Positions 1 to 11,007 of a stretch of DNA of 64,000 bases are shown here, one piece after another. The stretch is from contig QAOA01006460.1 in NCBI GenBank assembly GCA_003255065.1, positions 624,899 through 688,898 of the forward strand, in the 5' to 3' direction. Made by a program: the position numbers and the translations under genes. Position 1 is the stretch's first letter; each line of letters opens with the position of its first letter. The DNA is from Cercis canadensis (taxonomy: Eukaryota; Streptophyta; Magnoliopsida; Fabales; Fabaceae). Under the pieces are notes generated by a model. That model was not told the DNA's origin, did not search any database, and worked only from the letters and a program-made list of their open reading frames with translations.

Positions 1-190
1 AATCGTACAAGTTAGGAGGCCTTGCAAGTTCCCTTTACCTTCAACTCTTCAGGAAGTAGGATCCTAGCGACAACACGTAGTGATAAGGTAGCATCAGTCA
101 TGCGATCTACAGAAATACATCGTCTAAAGCCATTAGAAGAAGAAGATTGTTGGAAGTTATTTACAAGAAATGCATTCAATGACCAGGATG
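1..190 (+). pseudogene. CNL-type NBS-LRR disease-resistance gene fragment
   Basis: Frame 1 encodes the middle of an NB-ARC domain: an RNBS-B-like block GSRILATTRSDK followed by an RNBS-C-like block LKPLEEEDCWKLF and NAFNDQD. NB-ARC proteins are cytoplasmic nucleotide-dependent immune receptors; the spacing and wording resemble RPP13-like CC-NBS-LRR proteins. The fragment starts at the window edge, so its 5' part is unseen. It has an in-frame TAG at 13-15, exactly where family members usually have Trp before EALQVPF, so it was probably already broken by a G-to-A change. A copia element interrupts it at 191. After the element, 5171-5185 reads DLELK in a frame that would continue it, but the homology fades immediately, so I treat the downstream part as unproven. 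Confidence 0.7.
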
Positions 191-488
191 TATTAAGTCT
201 TGGTGCAGAGAATGTGTACCAAGCTCAGAGAAAGAAAACTTGAAGAAAAATGAATTCTGTATTGCATACAAAAGTGATTTCATCTCCTCTGATACAGGGG
301 TATATAAACTACTCAAATATACACGACGTGCATACATATTTAACCATTAAGATCAAAACTAATCTAACCATGCAGCTGCATTGTTAACTGACTTTTCTAA
401 CTAATTATGCTGACGTGTACTGATAGCACGTGCTTGACTAAGAGGCTAACTAATTAACTTAACTAATTGAACTGAAGCGTGTCTAATA
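191..488 (-). repeat. 3' LTR of the copia element
   Basis: 298-bp copy matching 4869-5170 from tattaag to gtctaata. It differs by about nine substitutions, a 2-bp change in an A run and a 2-bp indel in the tacatac stretch. It directly follows the polypurine tract in element orientation. Confidence 0.93.
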
Positions 489-498
489 CTCCCCCTCA
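489..498 (-). other. Polypurine tract
   Basis: The minus strand reads TTGAGGGGGAG directly before the 3' LTR, the usual plus-strand primer of copia elements. A partial second copy of the LTR/PPT junction (tgtctaatactccc) lies at 513-526. Confidence 0.85.
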
Positions 499-3400
499 AG
501 GTGGGAGATAAATGTCTAATACTCCCAACTTGGACAATAGAAAGCGAAACTGAGGAGCAGGAAGTGCTTTAGTTAAGAAGTCTGCAATCTAGTGTTGAGA
601 CTGAACATGGACTAGCTTGATAAAACCAGAGTGGACATGCTCCCGGATGAAGTGACAATCAATGTCCACATGCTTGGACCTTTCATGAGACATGGGATTG
701 GAAGCAAGATGAATAGCAGATTGATTATCACATAAAACCATGACAGAAGGGACTTGTAATTCGAAAATCTTGCAGAGTTGCTTGAGCCAAAGGAGTTCAC
801 TGGTGACACTAGCTAAGGCTCGATACTCAACCTCTGCAGAAGACCTGGAGACAGTAGGTTGTCTTTTGGATTTCCAAGTAATAGGAGAATTGCCAATGAA
901 GACACAATAACCTGTGGTTGACCTCCTGGTATCAAGACAGCTTCCCCAATCTGCATCAGCATAGGCAGTAACTCGAAGGGAAGAAGTGGTAGGGAAAAGT
1001 AAGCCTTGGCCAGGATTGGATTTAAGATACTGCAGTAAATGATGAATGGCAGCTAGGTGGGGAGTTCTAGGACAAGACATGTATTAACTGAGTTTGTTAA
1101 CAGTGTAGGCAATGTCAGGTCTGGAAATAGTCAGATACATGAGCCTTCCAATCAGTCTGCGATACATGGAGGCATCAGGTAAGGGATCCCCATCTGTTTT
1201 GTTCAGTTTCAATTTACATTCCATAGGCACTAAGAGGTTTAGAGGCTGAAAAACCAGTATCCTCAAGTAATTGTAGGGCATATTTTCGTTAGGAAAGATA
1301 GATGCCTTTGGTGGAATGTGCAATCTCTAAGCCAAGAAAATATTGCAAAGTACCAAGGACTTTCAGTTTGAATAATGTTTGTAGAAGCTTCTGCACTCGG
1401 TTGACACAGGTAGCATTTGGTCCTGCAAGGATGATATCATCGACATAGACAAGGAGGATGACCAGTGTGGGACCTTGGCCAAGTGTAAACAAGGAGTAAT
1501 CACTGTGAGATTGTCTGAAACCATGTTGAAGCAAAGTGGAAGAGAACTTACAGAACCATTGCCTAGAAGCCTGACGTAAACCATATAGGAATTTAGTGAG
1601 CTTGCATACCATGTTCTCCCCCTTAATATGATAACCCAAAGGAAGTTGCATGTACACCTCTTCAAATAAATCACCATTCAGGAAGGCGTTATTGACATCT
1701 AACTGAATGAGAGTCCAGCTTTTGACAGCAGCAACAGAAAGTAATAACCTCACAGTAGTGATCTTAGCTACTGGAGAGAAAGTGTCCAGGAAATCAATGC
1801 CAACCTGTTGCGTGTACCCTTTAGCCACCAACCTTGCCTTATAACGATCTAAAGTGCCATCAGATTTATACTTGACTTTGTAAAGCCATCTGCAACCAAT
1901 TGGTTGCTTGCCAGCAAGGAGGGGAACAACTTGCCAAGTGTTGTTAACCTCTAAGGCAGAGATTTCCTCAGCCATAGCTTGCCTCCATTCAGGATGCTTA
2001 ACTGCTTGATGGTAGAATTGAGGCTCAAAAATGGCAGAGACCTGCATGACAAAGTTTCTGTATGATGGGGAAAGTCTGTGATATGACACAAATTGCTGAA
2101 TGGGATAAGTGGTTTGAGGATTGGAGACAGTGCAGATGTAGTCCTGCAGGTAGGTAGGAGGCTTGATAGTCCTTGTTGTTTTTCTCAAAGGAAGAGTGGG
2201 AGGAGGGTGAGGTTCTGGAAGCTTATGTCCAGGAAGGGTTGGGGGAGGAGGTAAAGTAGGAGAATCAAGGCCTGGTTCAGTATCTGGATGTAAGGTGGGA
2301 ATAACTGTGTCAGAGAATAAGTCGATGGGATCTGAAGTGGGAATGGTGTGAAAAGGAAAGGTGTGCTCATGGAAGATAACATCTCTGGAAATAAAGAATT
2401 TTTTTGTTTGGATGTTGTAGAGCTTGTGTCCTTTATATCCAACTGGATAGCCCATAAAGATAGATGGTATGGCACGAGGAGTGAATTTTGTTCTCTCTGG
2501 AGGTGGTGTGGATGCAAAACACAGGCATCCAAAAACTCTCAAGGCAGTGTAAGGGGGCTCTTTGTGGTAGAGCAATTCAAAAGGAGTTTGATTCTGCAGT
2601 AATGGTGAAGGAGTTCTGTTAATCAGAAAAGCAGCAGTGCTGAGGCATTCACCCCAAAATTGTATAGGGACTTTGGACTGAAAAGAACAGTGCTCTAGCT
2701 ACATTGAGTAAGTGTTGGTGCTTCCTTTCAACAACTGAATTCTGTTCTGGCCTGTATGGACATGAAAATTGGTGAACAGTGCCTGCATTCTTCAAGAAAT
2801 CAGTGAGCTGCAGCTCCTTAGCATTATCTGATCTGAACAGCTTGATGTTACTGTCAAATTGGGTCTTAACATAGGTAAAAAATTGCATAATGGATGCACT
2901 GGCTTCTGCTTTAGCTTTGAGCATATATATCCATGTAAACCTTGTGCAATCATCAACCAAGGTGAGAAAATACCTCTTACCATCATAGGTGCAGTGATGA
3001 TAAGGGCCCCAAATATCACAATGAACCAGATCAAAAGGTGTTTTTGCAAAATTATTGTGTGAAGTGAATGATAGTCTACGAAGTTTTGATAATGGACAGA
3101 TAGAACAAGTGTTGGAAGTGTAATTTGCAGAATAAGAAAAAGGAATTTTATTGCTAACAACTTTCAATATTTTGTCTGACAAATGACCTAGTCTAGCATG
3201 CCAAATATGTGCATGTATAGAAGAATCTGAAACTGAATTGACACTGAAATGAGAATTTGATACAAGTAAATTTTTGGAAGGAAAACTGGGGACTACAGAA
3301 GCTGTAGCAGTGGTGACTGGTGCATCAATTCCTTTTGGATGAAAGATGTATAATCCTTTACACAGCTCACCCTTTCCAATCACCCTCGACTGGTGGATGT

Positions 3401-4769
3401 CCTGGATGAGGAAGGTGTTAGTGTGAAAAATTACAAGATAAGAGGACTGATGCAACAAAGCACTCACAAAAATAAGATTGACATGAAATTCTGGTATGAA
3501 GAGAACTTCTGTCAGAATGAAATTGGGAGCTAACATGATTGTACCAATAGCTGACACTGAAACTTTTGTTTTGTTTGGAAGTGTAACATATCGATTAGTG
3601 TAAGATTTGTAAGAAGTAAAGGATGTGAGAGAGCAGGCAATGTGTGAGGTGGCACCTGAATCTAAAATCCAAGAATGCATGTGATCTTGGAAATTTAAGC
3701 TAGTAGCAGAAAAACACATACCATTCACATTGGTGTTGGTAGTTGCATTATCCACCTCAAACTGATTTGTTTGTGATAACTGGGGTTGAAGTAATTGTAT
3801 GAGTTGATGATATTGTTGCGAAGTCATGTGGAACTGTTCTTGAGAGGAAGTAGCAGCAGGAAATTCCAACTCACCAACCTGATTGACATTGCCAGCATGA
3901 GAGTTTTTACCCTTTATGTAGCCAGATGTGTAGCCTGGTGGATAGCCATGTAATTTGTAGCATTTGTCCTTGGTGTGTCCAAGAAGCCCACAATGTGCAC
4001 ACATGGGTCGATCCTTCTTGACATACTTAGGTTTCCCTTCATAGGTTTGCCTGTGACCTGTCACTGCATAGGCCATTTGGGCTTCGTTTTGTGCAGCAGA
4101 GAAACCAAGTTCCCTTTGTTTCTCTTCTTGTGTGACCAAAGAGAAAACTTTGTTAATAGGAGGCAGAGGATCCATCAGCAATATTTGACCTCTTATATGG
4201 GAATAGGAGTCATTGAGTCCCATAAAAAAACATAGCACGTATTCTTGAAGAAGGTGCTCAATCACAGGCCTGGCACCCCTACAATTGCAACTACACACTG
4301 GGCGATACTCACCAATTTCTTCCCATATTGCTTTCAGTTTGGTGAAGTATTGACCTACAGACATTGATCCTTGGGAAAGATTCACCAATTCTTTCTTGAG
4401 TTGAAAGATCTTGGGACCATTTTGTTACTGATATCTTTCTTGCAAATCTTGCCAAATGTCAGCAGCAGTGGCTGAATAGATGACACTTGCAGTGATTTCC
4501 TTTGACACAGAGTTGAGCAGCCATGAAGCAACAAAATTATTGTTACGCTGCCAAGCTAGGAAAAGCTGAGGGTCAGTTTCATCAGGAACTCGAATTGATC
4601 CATCCACAAAACCAAGCTTGTTCTTGGCCATCAACACCATTCGCATAGCTCGACGCCAAGAATTGTAGTTTTCCCTAGTGAGAACTTGTGACACCAGAGT
4701 GAGTCCTGGAGAATCTGAAGGATGAAGGAAGAAAGGATTTGAGGCATCATTGATGGTGGAAGTTGCCAT
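496..4769 (-). pseudogene. Copia gag-pol polyprotein, broken by stops and frameshifts
   Basis: The ATG at 4769 opens a gag with the copia N-terminal block (NPFFLHPSDSPG) and a UBN2-like region. Next, in order, come a CCHC zinc knuckle (CAHCGLLGHTKDKC), the aspartic protease (WILDSGATSH), GAG-pre-integrase (WHARLGH), the integrase core (CDIWGPY, then FRSDNAKE and ERKHQHLLN), the reverse transcriptase with YVDD box (LLVYVDDIILAG) and RNase H (YADADWG, SSAEVEYRA). Four in-frame stops lie at 4425-4427, 1289-1291, 1084-1086 and 589-591. Two frameshifts are visible: an extra base in the run near 2681-2685 (integrase) and a short loss near 1230. No function can be expected without outside supply of proteins. 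All four stops replace Gln codons (see findings). Confidence 0.93.
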
Positions 4770-4856
4770 TGATGACTCGATTCAGGACAAAAAATCAGAG
4801 GAAAGAAAAACTTGATATAATCAAGCTTCAATGTAGAAAGGCGGAAGAGCAAGATT

Positions 4857-4868
4857 GCTCTGATACCA
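4857..4868 (-). other. Primer binding site (tRNA-iMet type)
   Basis: The minus strand reads TGGTATCAGAGC immediately after the 5' LTR. This is the standard plant copia primer binding site complementary to initiator methionine tRNA. Confidence 0.9.
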
Positions 4869-5170
4869 TATTAAGTCTTGGTGCAGAGAATGTGTACCAA
4901 GCTCAGAGAAAGAAAACTTGAAGAAAAATGAATTCTGTATTGTATTCAAAAAAGTGATCTCATCTCATCTGATACAGGGGTATATAAACTACTCAAATAC
5001 ATACATGACGTGCATACATATTTAACCATTAAGATCAAAACTAATCTAACCATGCAGCTGCATTGTTAACTGACTTCTCTAACTAATTATGCTGACGTAT
5101 ACTGATAGCACGTGCTTGACTAAGAGGCTAACTAATTAACTTAACTAACTGAACTGAAGCATGTCTAATA
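4869..5170 (-). repeat. 5' LTR of the copia element
   Basis: 302-bp copy of the long terminal repeat. It is upstream with respect to the minus-strand coding region and directly followed (minus direction) by the tRNA-iMet primer binding site. It should contain the element's promoter; a TATA-like tatataaac stretch lies near 4981-4989 when read on the plus strand, but I did not assign a start site. Confidence 0.93.
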
Positions 5171-6368
5171 GATTTAGAACTCAAATTTCCAACCTTAACT
5201 CATCCATTTCCTGTACTTGTAGTACTTCAAGACCATCGTCAAAATATGGTTGGCTAGAGTGTTAAGACAATTTGATTGCATTTCTGCCATGGCTTTTGTA
5301 TGCAATATATATACGTAAGTGGAATTTATGTGATGAATTGTTTGACATATAGTAAGATTTTGATGATACAAAAATAGAGGTTTTAAATGAAAATATAAGC
5401 ATGGGGGAGACAAGCTCCAATCAAGACAACTTGTCAAGATTATTTGATCAAAGGGCAATAAAAATGACAGTATGTGAGTAGAACATAATAATTCTGCTTA
5501 ATAGTTTATACATATTAACTTATATAATTATTAATGTTACTTTTATACCACTTATAATTAGTATGAACAACTATAAATGATGTTGTTATTTATTTTAGAA
5601 TTTTAGAACAATATATTTAAATGTATTAATGCCATATCAACATTATATTAAATTTTATAATATTTTTTCTTATTTATTCTTCTCATATTCTCATTAAAAC
5701 ATTACCATAATTTATTTACAAAATTAGTCATCATAAAAAAAGAAAAAAAACTTATTCTCATATCAAACGAGTTTTTTATTTTTTTTGTTTTCAAAACTTG
5801 TTCTTAAAATAATTTTACCAAGTAAGTTTTTATTTTTTGCTATTTAAAAATTATTTTCAAATCAGTTTATCAAATAGATTTTTTTATAATTTTGTTTTAC
5901 AGAACAATTTTTAAACATAACTTTTAAAAACAGTTTTTGAAAACAAAACACTTTCAAACAAGCCCAAAATTTTTTCCAGAAAATTCGCAGAAGGCAAATG
6001 GAAACAGAGGAGGTAGAAAGCTAAGGAAGCAAAGAGAATCAGAGAGAGATTCACGTACAATAATGGTGAACGAATCAACGCTACTTGAAAATCTCCTTCA
6101 TTCTTCTTCAGAGAGAAAATGGAAAATCAGAAGAAAAAGCTTGTGCTTTCCATAGCAAAGGAGAAGAAGACGACGATGAAAGACAGAGATGAAGGAAGAA
6201 GATGATTTGGGGCGTTAATGGCATCATGTGTGTGGCACGTGGTGTTTCCGTCTTTTTTTAACGTCTGTCTATGAATGACTCTCTATAAATGAGGGTTTCC
6301 CGCCAGTTCTTTGTAATGTTTGAAAAATTCAGGGGTAAAATGCAATTGATTATAAATTAAACGGAGAT
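5171..6368. other. AT-rich intergenic DNA, no gene recognised
   Basis: Mostly AT-rich sequence. Around 5746-5975 there is T/A-rich DNA with the tttgaaaac/gttttcaaa words typical of small non-autonomous transposons, but I could not fix its ends. A purine-rich stretch at 6000-6200 resembles untranslated leader sequence; no credible protein is encoded. Confidence 0.5.
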
Positions 6369-6572
6369 TCTATGATACTACATGAGTATGTCATATTATA
6401 TTAACGTGACAAGCATACGTAATTTTTATATTTTATTGAATATAAATATAATTTATTTTATTTTCTCAAATAAATTTAAAAATAATTAATTTATACACGT
6501 GTCATTCTCATATCGACTAATCTTATATAGTATGACATACTACATAAATATAAAAAGTATCTAAGAAACCTC
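6369..6572 (+). repeat. 204-bp dispersed repeat, copy 1
   Basis: Runs from ttctatgatactacatgag to ctaagaaacctc. It is collinear over its whole length with 47995-48198. The internal palindromic words atgagtatgtcat and tatgacatact suggest a small non-autonomous element; no target duplication was defined. Confidence 0.75.
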
Positions 6573-7123
6573 ATAAATTAAAGGGAGTAAATTAAACTTT
6601 TTTTTAGGGTCTGTTTGTTTGGATAGAAAAAGAAAAATTTATAAACACTTTTTTTTAAAAAAAATTCTATAATAAAAATTTCCAAATTTTTTTTATTATT
6701 TTCTTCACTAGAAATATTTCTAAGAATTTTTTTTTGTTTGTTTGAACAGAAAAAAAAAATTTACAAAAAATTTGTTTAGTTCTCAATATCATTAACACAA
6801 CTAAAATTAAAGATTATTTTAAATTAATTAATATCACTAGGATGTGAGAATAATAAAAATCTAATATTGGAGATGGGTAAACAATATTCTGTTTTATTGC
6901 TTTTATGTTCGATACTGCAAATTAGCATAAATTAAACTCGAGAAAAACCAATAAGCATGGAATATCTATAGAAGTCATGGAACAAGATACAATTATGCTG
7001 TTTGATTTTCATTTACAACAACTTATCTCTAGTTAGCACGCAGCTTATAATTCAAATATATTTATCTTACACATCTCAAATCCTAATTGGAGCAAGCTTT
7101 GAAGATGCAGTGGCACATTGATT
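6573..7123. other. AT-rich spacer
   Basis: Homopolymer-rich A/T sequence with tttgtttgga-type words at 6608-6640 and 6735-6760 that could be MITE termini. No coding signal. Confidence 0.4.
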
Positions 7124-7463
7124 GATGTGGCCGAACTAAACAGAGTTTGCTGGCTAGAAGTGCATGGAAGAATTGATGCGAAAGTTCTTTCATCAGGAAT
7201 ACAATACAAAGTGTCATTTCTTGTAATGTTAAAAGATCTAGCTCAAGGGTGAGAAGTTGCAGTGAATGTTAGACTTGTCCTTCCAGGAGGAAAGAAACAG
7301 GAACACAAGGAAAATCTGACAGAGAAGTTAAGAGTGGTGGATAGAGATTCCAGTTGGCCAGTTTGTCCTATCAGCACAAGATATTGGTGAGATGGAAATC
7401 TCAATGTATGAGTATAAAGGTGGGATTCAGAAGCAGGGGCTTGTAATCAAAGCAAAGAACTAA
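7124..7463 (+). pseudogene. Phloem protein 2 (PP2/Nictaba-like lectin) gene, 3' exon remnant
   Basis: Reading from 7124 gives VAELNRVCWLEVHGRIDAKVL, the core of the PP2 lectin domain (the family has VCWLEVRGK-type motifs). The sequence then continues through KVSFLVMLKD and EVAVNVRLVLPGGKKQEHKENL. The C-terminal part WWIEIPVGQFVLS, then GEMEISMYEYKGG and GLVIKAKN with a stop at 7461-7463, is also typical of PP2-A proteins. The frame is broken twice: an in-frame TGA after LAQG near 7250, and a one-base shift near 7332 where gtggtgg should read tggtgg. PP2 lectins bind carbohydrate in phloem or cytosol. No upstream F-box or other exon was recognised, so this is a decayed fragment or a poorly sequenced exon. 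Confidence 0.72.
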
Positions 7464-8510
7464 GTTTTAGACAACTACAAACACACTCTGACATACAGAT
7501 AGATCTTATTCTATTATATGGTCATAAGAGCAAAATTGAAAGATACATATCAAAAGATGTATCAAAAGGAAAATTCCTTCATGGTACTGCCAGTTACCAC
7601 ATTCATCACCTGAATACAGATATATCAATTACAGAAATTAAAATTGAACCACTGGGTGGAGAAAACTGAAAAATAGGTGATAATTTAAAGAGTAATCAAA
7701 GAAGACCAGAATTAATTGTAGAAGCATGTCCCACGATTATCAGGAATAGTTGCTAAATGCTAAGCGAATCATCAATAAAAGCATAGTTCTCTAGTTAAAA
7801 CCAAAATGCAGAATTATGATAGATTTGAGAGTTGAATGCTTAACTCTTGTAATTCTGTTCATGAAATATAATATAAACAATGATAAGGATTACATGCTTG
7901 CCATTGTCAACAATATGCGTTTACATGTTTCACCATTAGACACAGTTTTCTTATCAATTTCAAATGATAAAAAAATTTATCTTGACATGAATGTCAATGC
8001 GGTTTTTTGAATTAATTTTATGAATTTTGAGGTATGCAGTTAATGGTGGTTTTCAGTCAATTTTAACTAATATTAGAGGAATAATTGATGTTTAAGAGCA
8101 TAAATAGAAGAAAATGAGAGAAACGTTTGGAAGTTTAAAGTTTTCAGTAACTAACAGATAGCTTTCACTATGAAATAGATTTTGAAAAAAATTGGTGTAT
8201 GAGGAGACATGAAAGGCACCAAACTGAAGTTCTGCCATATATATTAGTATTAGATACACAACACTGGATTTTTAGTAAAAACAAAAATTAACACCAAAAG
8301 GGGAACCCTCTGTATAAAAGTATAGATAACATCAATGACAGCTATTAAAACCATTTGGCAATTTCTTCAGTCAATCTAAGATATTCATTGACTACATAAA
8401 ACAAAGCCATAGCCTAGAGGAGAAACAACCAAAACGGCACCAGAAGGGAGCAAAGAGCATGTAGTCAATGCATAATATAGACCAATTTACAGTAAATAAG
8501 ATGTACCACA
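7464..8510. other. Intergenic, nothing recognised
   Basis: AT-rich DNA without splice-bounded coding blocks or clear repeats. The open frame at 7816-8010 starts at a plain ATG, has no recognisable motif and is likely chance. Confidence 0.4.
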
Positions 8511-8651
8511 CTAGTATGTAGTTAAAACACGAGCATCTGGAGCATAAGCATGAATCCCATTGGCCATATTACGAACAGTATCATATTCTTCCAAATTAAG
8601 CGGCTGGCATAAATATTGCAAGCAAATAAGCTTATCATCAAGAAGATCATA
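8511..8651 (-). pseudogene. Exon fragment, possibly DUF4091 / GH123-like protein
   Basis: The minus strand reads 46 codons without interruption, including CQPLNLEEYDTVRNMANGIH and AYAPDARVLTTY, then TAG. The pattern P.N.E.YD.VR.MA...H.YAPDARVLTTY is reminiscent, from memory, of plant DUF4091 (glycoside hydrolase 123-like) proteins; I cannot confirm it without a search. No flanking exons are evident. The stop where family members continue suggests a relic. Confidence 0.35.
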
Positions 8652-9504
8652 GTTAAGTGCATCAGATTAGTAGTTCTAAAACCTTAGGACAATCAACATA
8701 TACTGAAGCTACTATTAAATAAATTTCCTAATGGAGCAGAAAGGCAACCAAAATAGTTTAATCTGAGACAACTGTAAACTATACCTGTCTAATTTTTTTA
8801 ATAGCACTATCTGGCCCAGAATTAGGATAAAGTAGATTACAAACCAAGATGTCATCCTAGAGAAGAGTTCTTATTATCATGGTAAACTGCAAGACACTGT
8901 TTATACCTCATTCTGTTTTTATCAGAAAGCCAATCTTGTACATAAATCATGGATTCCACGTGCAGCAAATCTAAAGAAATTCAACATTAATGGAGCATCT
9001 AAAGGAATGCTGGAGCAGGGGAGTTTTTAGGGATCAATATACAGGGTTTTACCTCAGGGAAAATTCTAAATGGGTATGTTCTAAATAAATACAATATTGT
9101 GATATAAATTAAGATTTATATTTCTAAAACAATTTAAAAATAGAAAAAGGCTCTAAGAAACGAGTGTATATAATTATTGGACAGCTATTCAATTTATAAA
9201 TTAAAATTTATTTGTGAAATAATAATGAAAGTAAAGAAAATAAGGTAAAGCAGAGCAAGTAAAAAAGAGAGAAGGATGTTTTGGTTGATAAGGTCCAGAG
9301 AAACAGAGAGAAGGCACACACAATAGGAGGGAGAGAGCAAGTTGTAGCTTGATTTTCATTTTCCCTCAACTCTTTGTCGGAGTCACCAGATGGTCACGGC
9401 TAACAGTGGAAAACCTTTATTTTCCTTGTTTCTACTCCATTTCTCTCTAATATATTTTCTCTCTCTATAGTTTAATGGAGACTATGCTGTGGCTTGGTTG
9501 TTGC
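8652..9504. other. Intergenic, nothing recognised
   Basis: No coding motif or defined repeat seen. The last 200 bases before the gap are rich in ctctct/gagaga words and could be an untranslated leader running into the gap. Confidence 0.35.
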
Positions 9505-10357
9505 NNNNNNNNNNNNNNNNNNNNNNNNNNNNNNNNNNNNNNNNNNNNNNNNNNNNNNNNNNNNNNNNNNNNNNNNNNNNNNNNNNNNNNNNNNNNNNNN
9601 NNNNNNNNNNNNNNNNNNNNNNNNNNNNNNNNNNNNNNNNNNNNNNNNNNNNNNNNNNNNNNNNNNNNNNNNNNNNNNNNNNNNNNNNNNNNNNNNNNNN
9701 NNNNNNNNNNNNNNNNNNNNNNNNNNNNNNNNNNNNNNNNNNNNNNNNNNNNNNNNNNNNNNNNNNNNNNNNNNNNNNNNNNNNNNNNNNNNNNNNNNNN
9801 NNNNNNNNNNNNNNNNNNNNNNNNNNNNNNNNNNNNNNNNNNNNNNNNNNNNNNNNNNNNNNNNNNNNNNNNNNNNNNNNNNNNNNNNNNNNNNNNNNNN
9901 NNNNNNNNNNNNNNNNNNNNNNNNNNNNNNNNNNNNNNNNNNNNNNNNNNNNNNNNNNNNNNNNNNNNNNNNNNNNNNNNNNNNNNNNNNNNNNNNNNNN
10001 NNNNNNNNNNNNNNNNNNNNNNNNNNNNNNNNNNNNNNNNNNNNNNNNNNNNNNNNNNNNNNNNNNNNNNNNNNNNNNNNNNNNNNNNNNNNNNNNNNNN
10101 NNNNNNNNNNNNNNNNNNNNNNNNNNNNNNNNNNNNNNNNNNNNNNNNNNNNNNNNNNNNNNNNNNNNNNNNNNNNNNNNNNNNNNNNNNNNNNNNNNNN
10201 NNNNNNNNNNNNNNNNNNNNNNNNNNNNNNNNNNNNNNNNNNNNNNNNNNNNNNNNNNNNNNNNNNNNNNNNNNNNNNNNNNNNNNNNNNNNNNNNNNNN
10301 NNNNNNNNNNNNNNNNNNNNNNNNNNNNNNNNNNNNNNNNNNNNNNNNNNNNNNNNN
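9505..10357. other. Assembly gap (853 N)
   Basis: Run of unknown bases. Any open frame crossing it is an artefact. The right border is a run of T. Confidence 0.99.
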
Positions 10358-10854
10358 TTTTTTTTTTTTTTTTGAAGCATCTCTCTTGTGTCTTATCTCC
10401 CTCAAATTTCATTTTCATTCTCTCTTTTTTTTTTTGGTTCAATTTTTATCGAAAAATGAAAAACAGTTCCTCTCCTTCCTTTTTTTTTTTCAAATTAATA
10501 AAAGGATGAATAAATAAAACAAAAATGAAAATAAGATAAAAGTGAATAATAATAATAATAATATAAGTGACCAGGAGAAAATTTTATTTATAATCAAATA
10601 ATGTATATATTATTTTCCCATTTGGTATTTAATTTGTGCGTACTGTATGTGTATTTATGTTGTCTATATATCATATACTAATCAAATAATGAAGCCAGAG
10701 TTGGATATAATTAAAGGATTGGTTCAATTGGCTCTATAAATTTCTTTGATTTGGTATATGTAATTAAACTTCGTGGAACTACAATAACATTGAAATATAC
10801 TGAAATGAAATGATAATTTCTAGTTGAGCTTGTCTATTACGAAAAAATGACAGC

Positions 10855-11007
10855 CATTACATTTTATTTTATACTTAATTATTTGTTTTCATTGGATACT
10901 TAGGTTTTAGTACATAAAATCGATCAAAANCATTACATGTTATTTTATATACTTAATTATTTGTTTTCATTGGATACTTAGGTTTTAGTACATAAAATCG
11001 ATCAAAA
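10855..11007. repeat. Direct duplication around a single N
   Basis: About 75 bp from cattacat to cgatcaaaa occur immediately before and after the single N at 10930, differing by a few bases. This is most simply two overlapping contig ends that were not merged. Confidence 0.8.

Larger units (their letters stand above)
191..5170 (-). mobile_element. Ty1/copia LTR retrotransposon, full structure, coding region decayed
   Basis: Two near-identical direct repeats (191-488 and 4869-5170) enclose a gag-protease-integrase-RT-RNase H polyprotein in copia order on the minus strand. A primer binding site matching the 3' end of initiator Met tRNA (TGGTATCAGAGC) abuts the 5' LTR, and a purine tract (GAGGGGGAG) abuts the 3' LTR. 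The LTR ends read TATTA...TAATA rather than canonical TG...CA. The flanks are gatg on the left and gatt on the right, compatible with a short, slightly eroded target duplication. By eye the LTRs differ at about 9 positions plus two 2-bp indels in 300 bp, so insertion was fairly recent but not new. The element sits inside the NBS-LRR fragment. Confidence 0.95.

Noticed and set aside
9465-10517. Several long open frames of about 300 or more codons on both strands
   Set aside because: They consist of unknown bases from the gap at 9505-10357.
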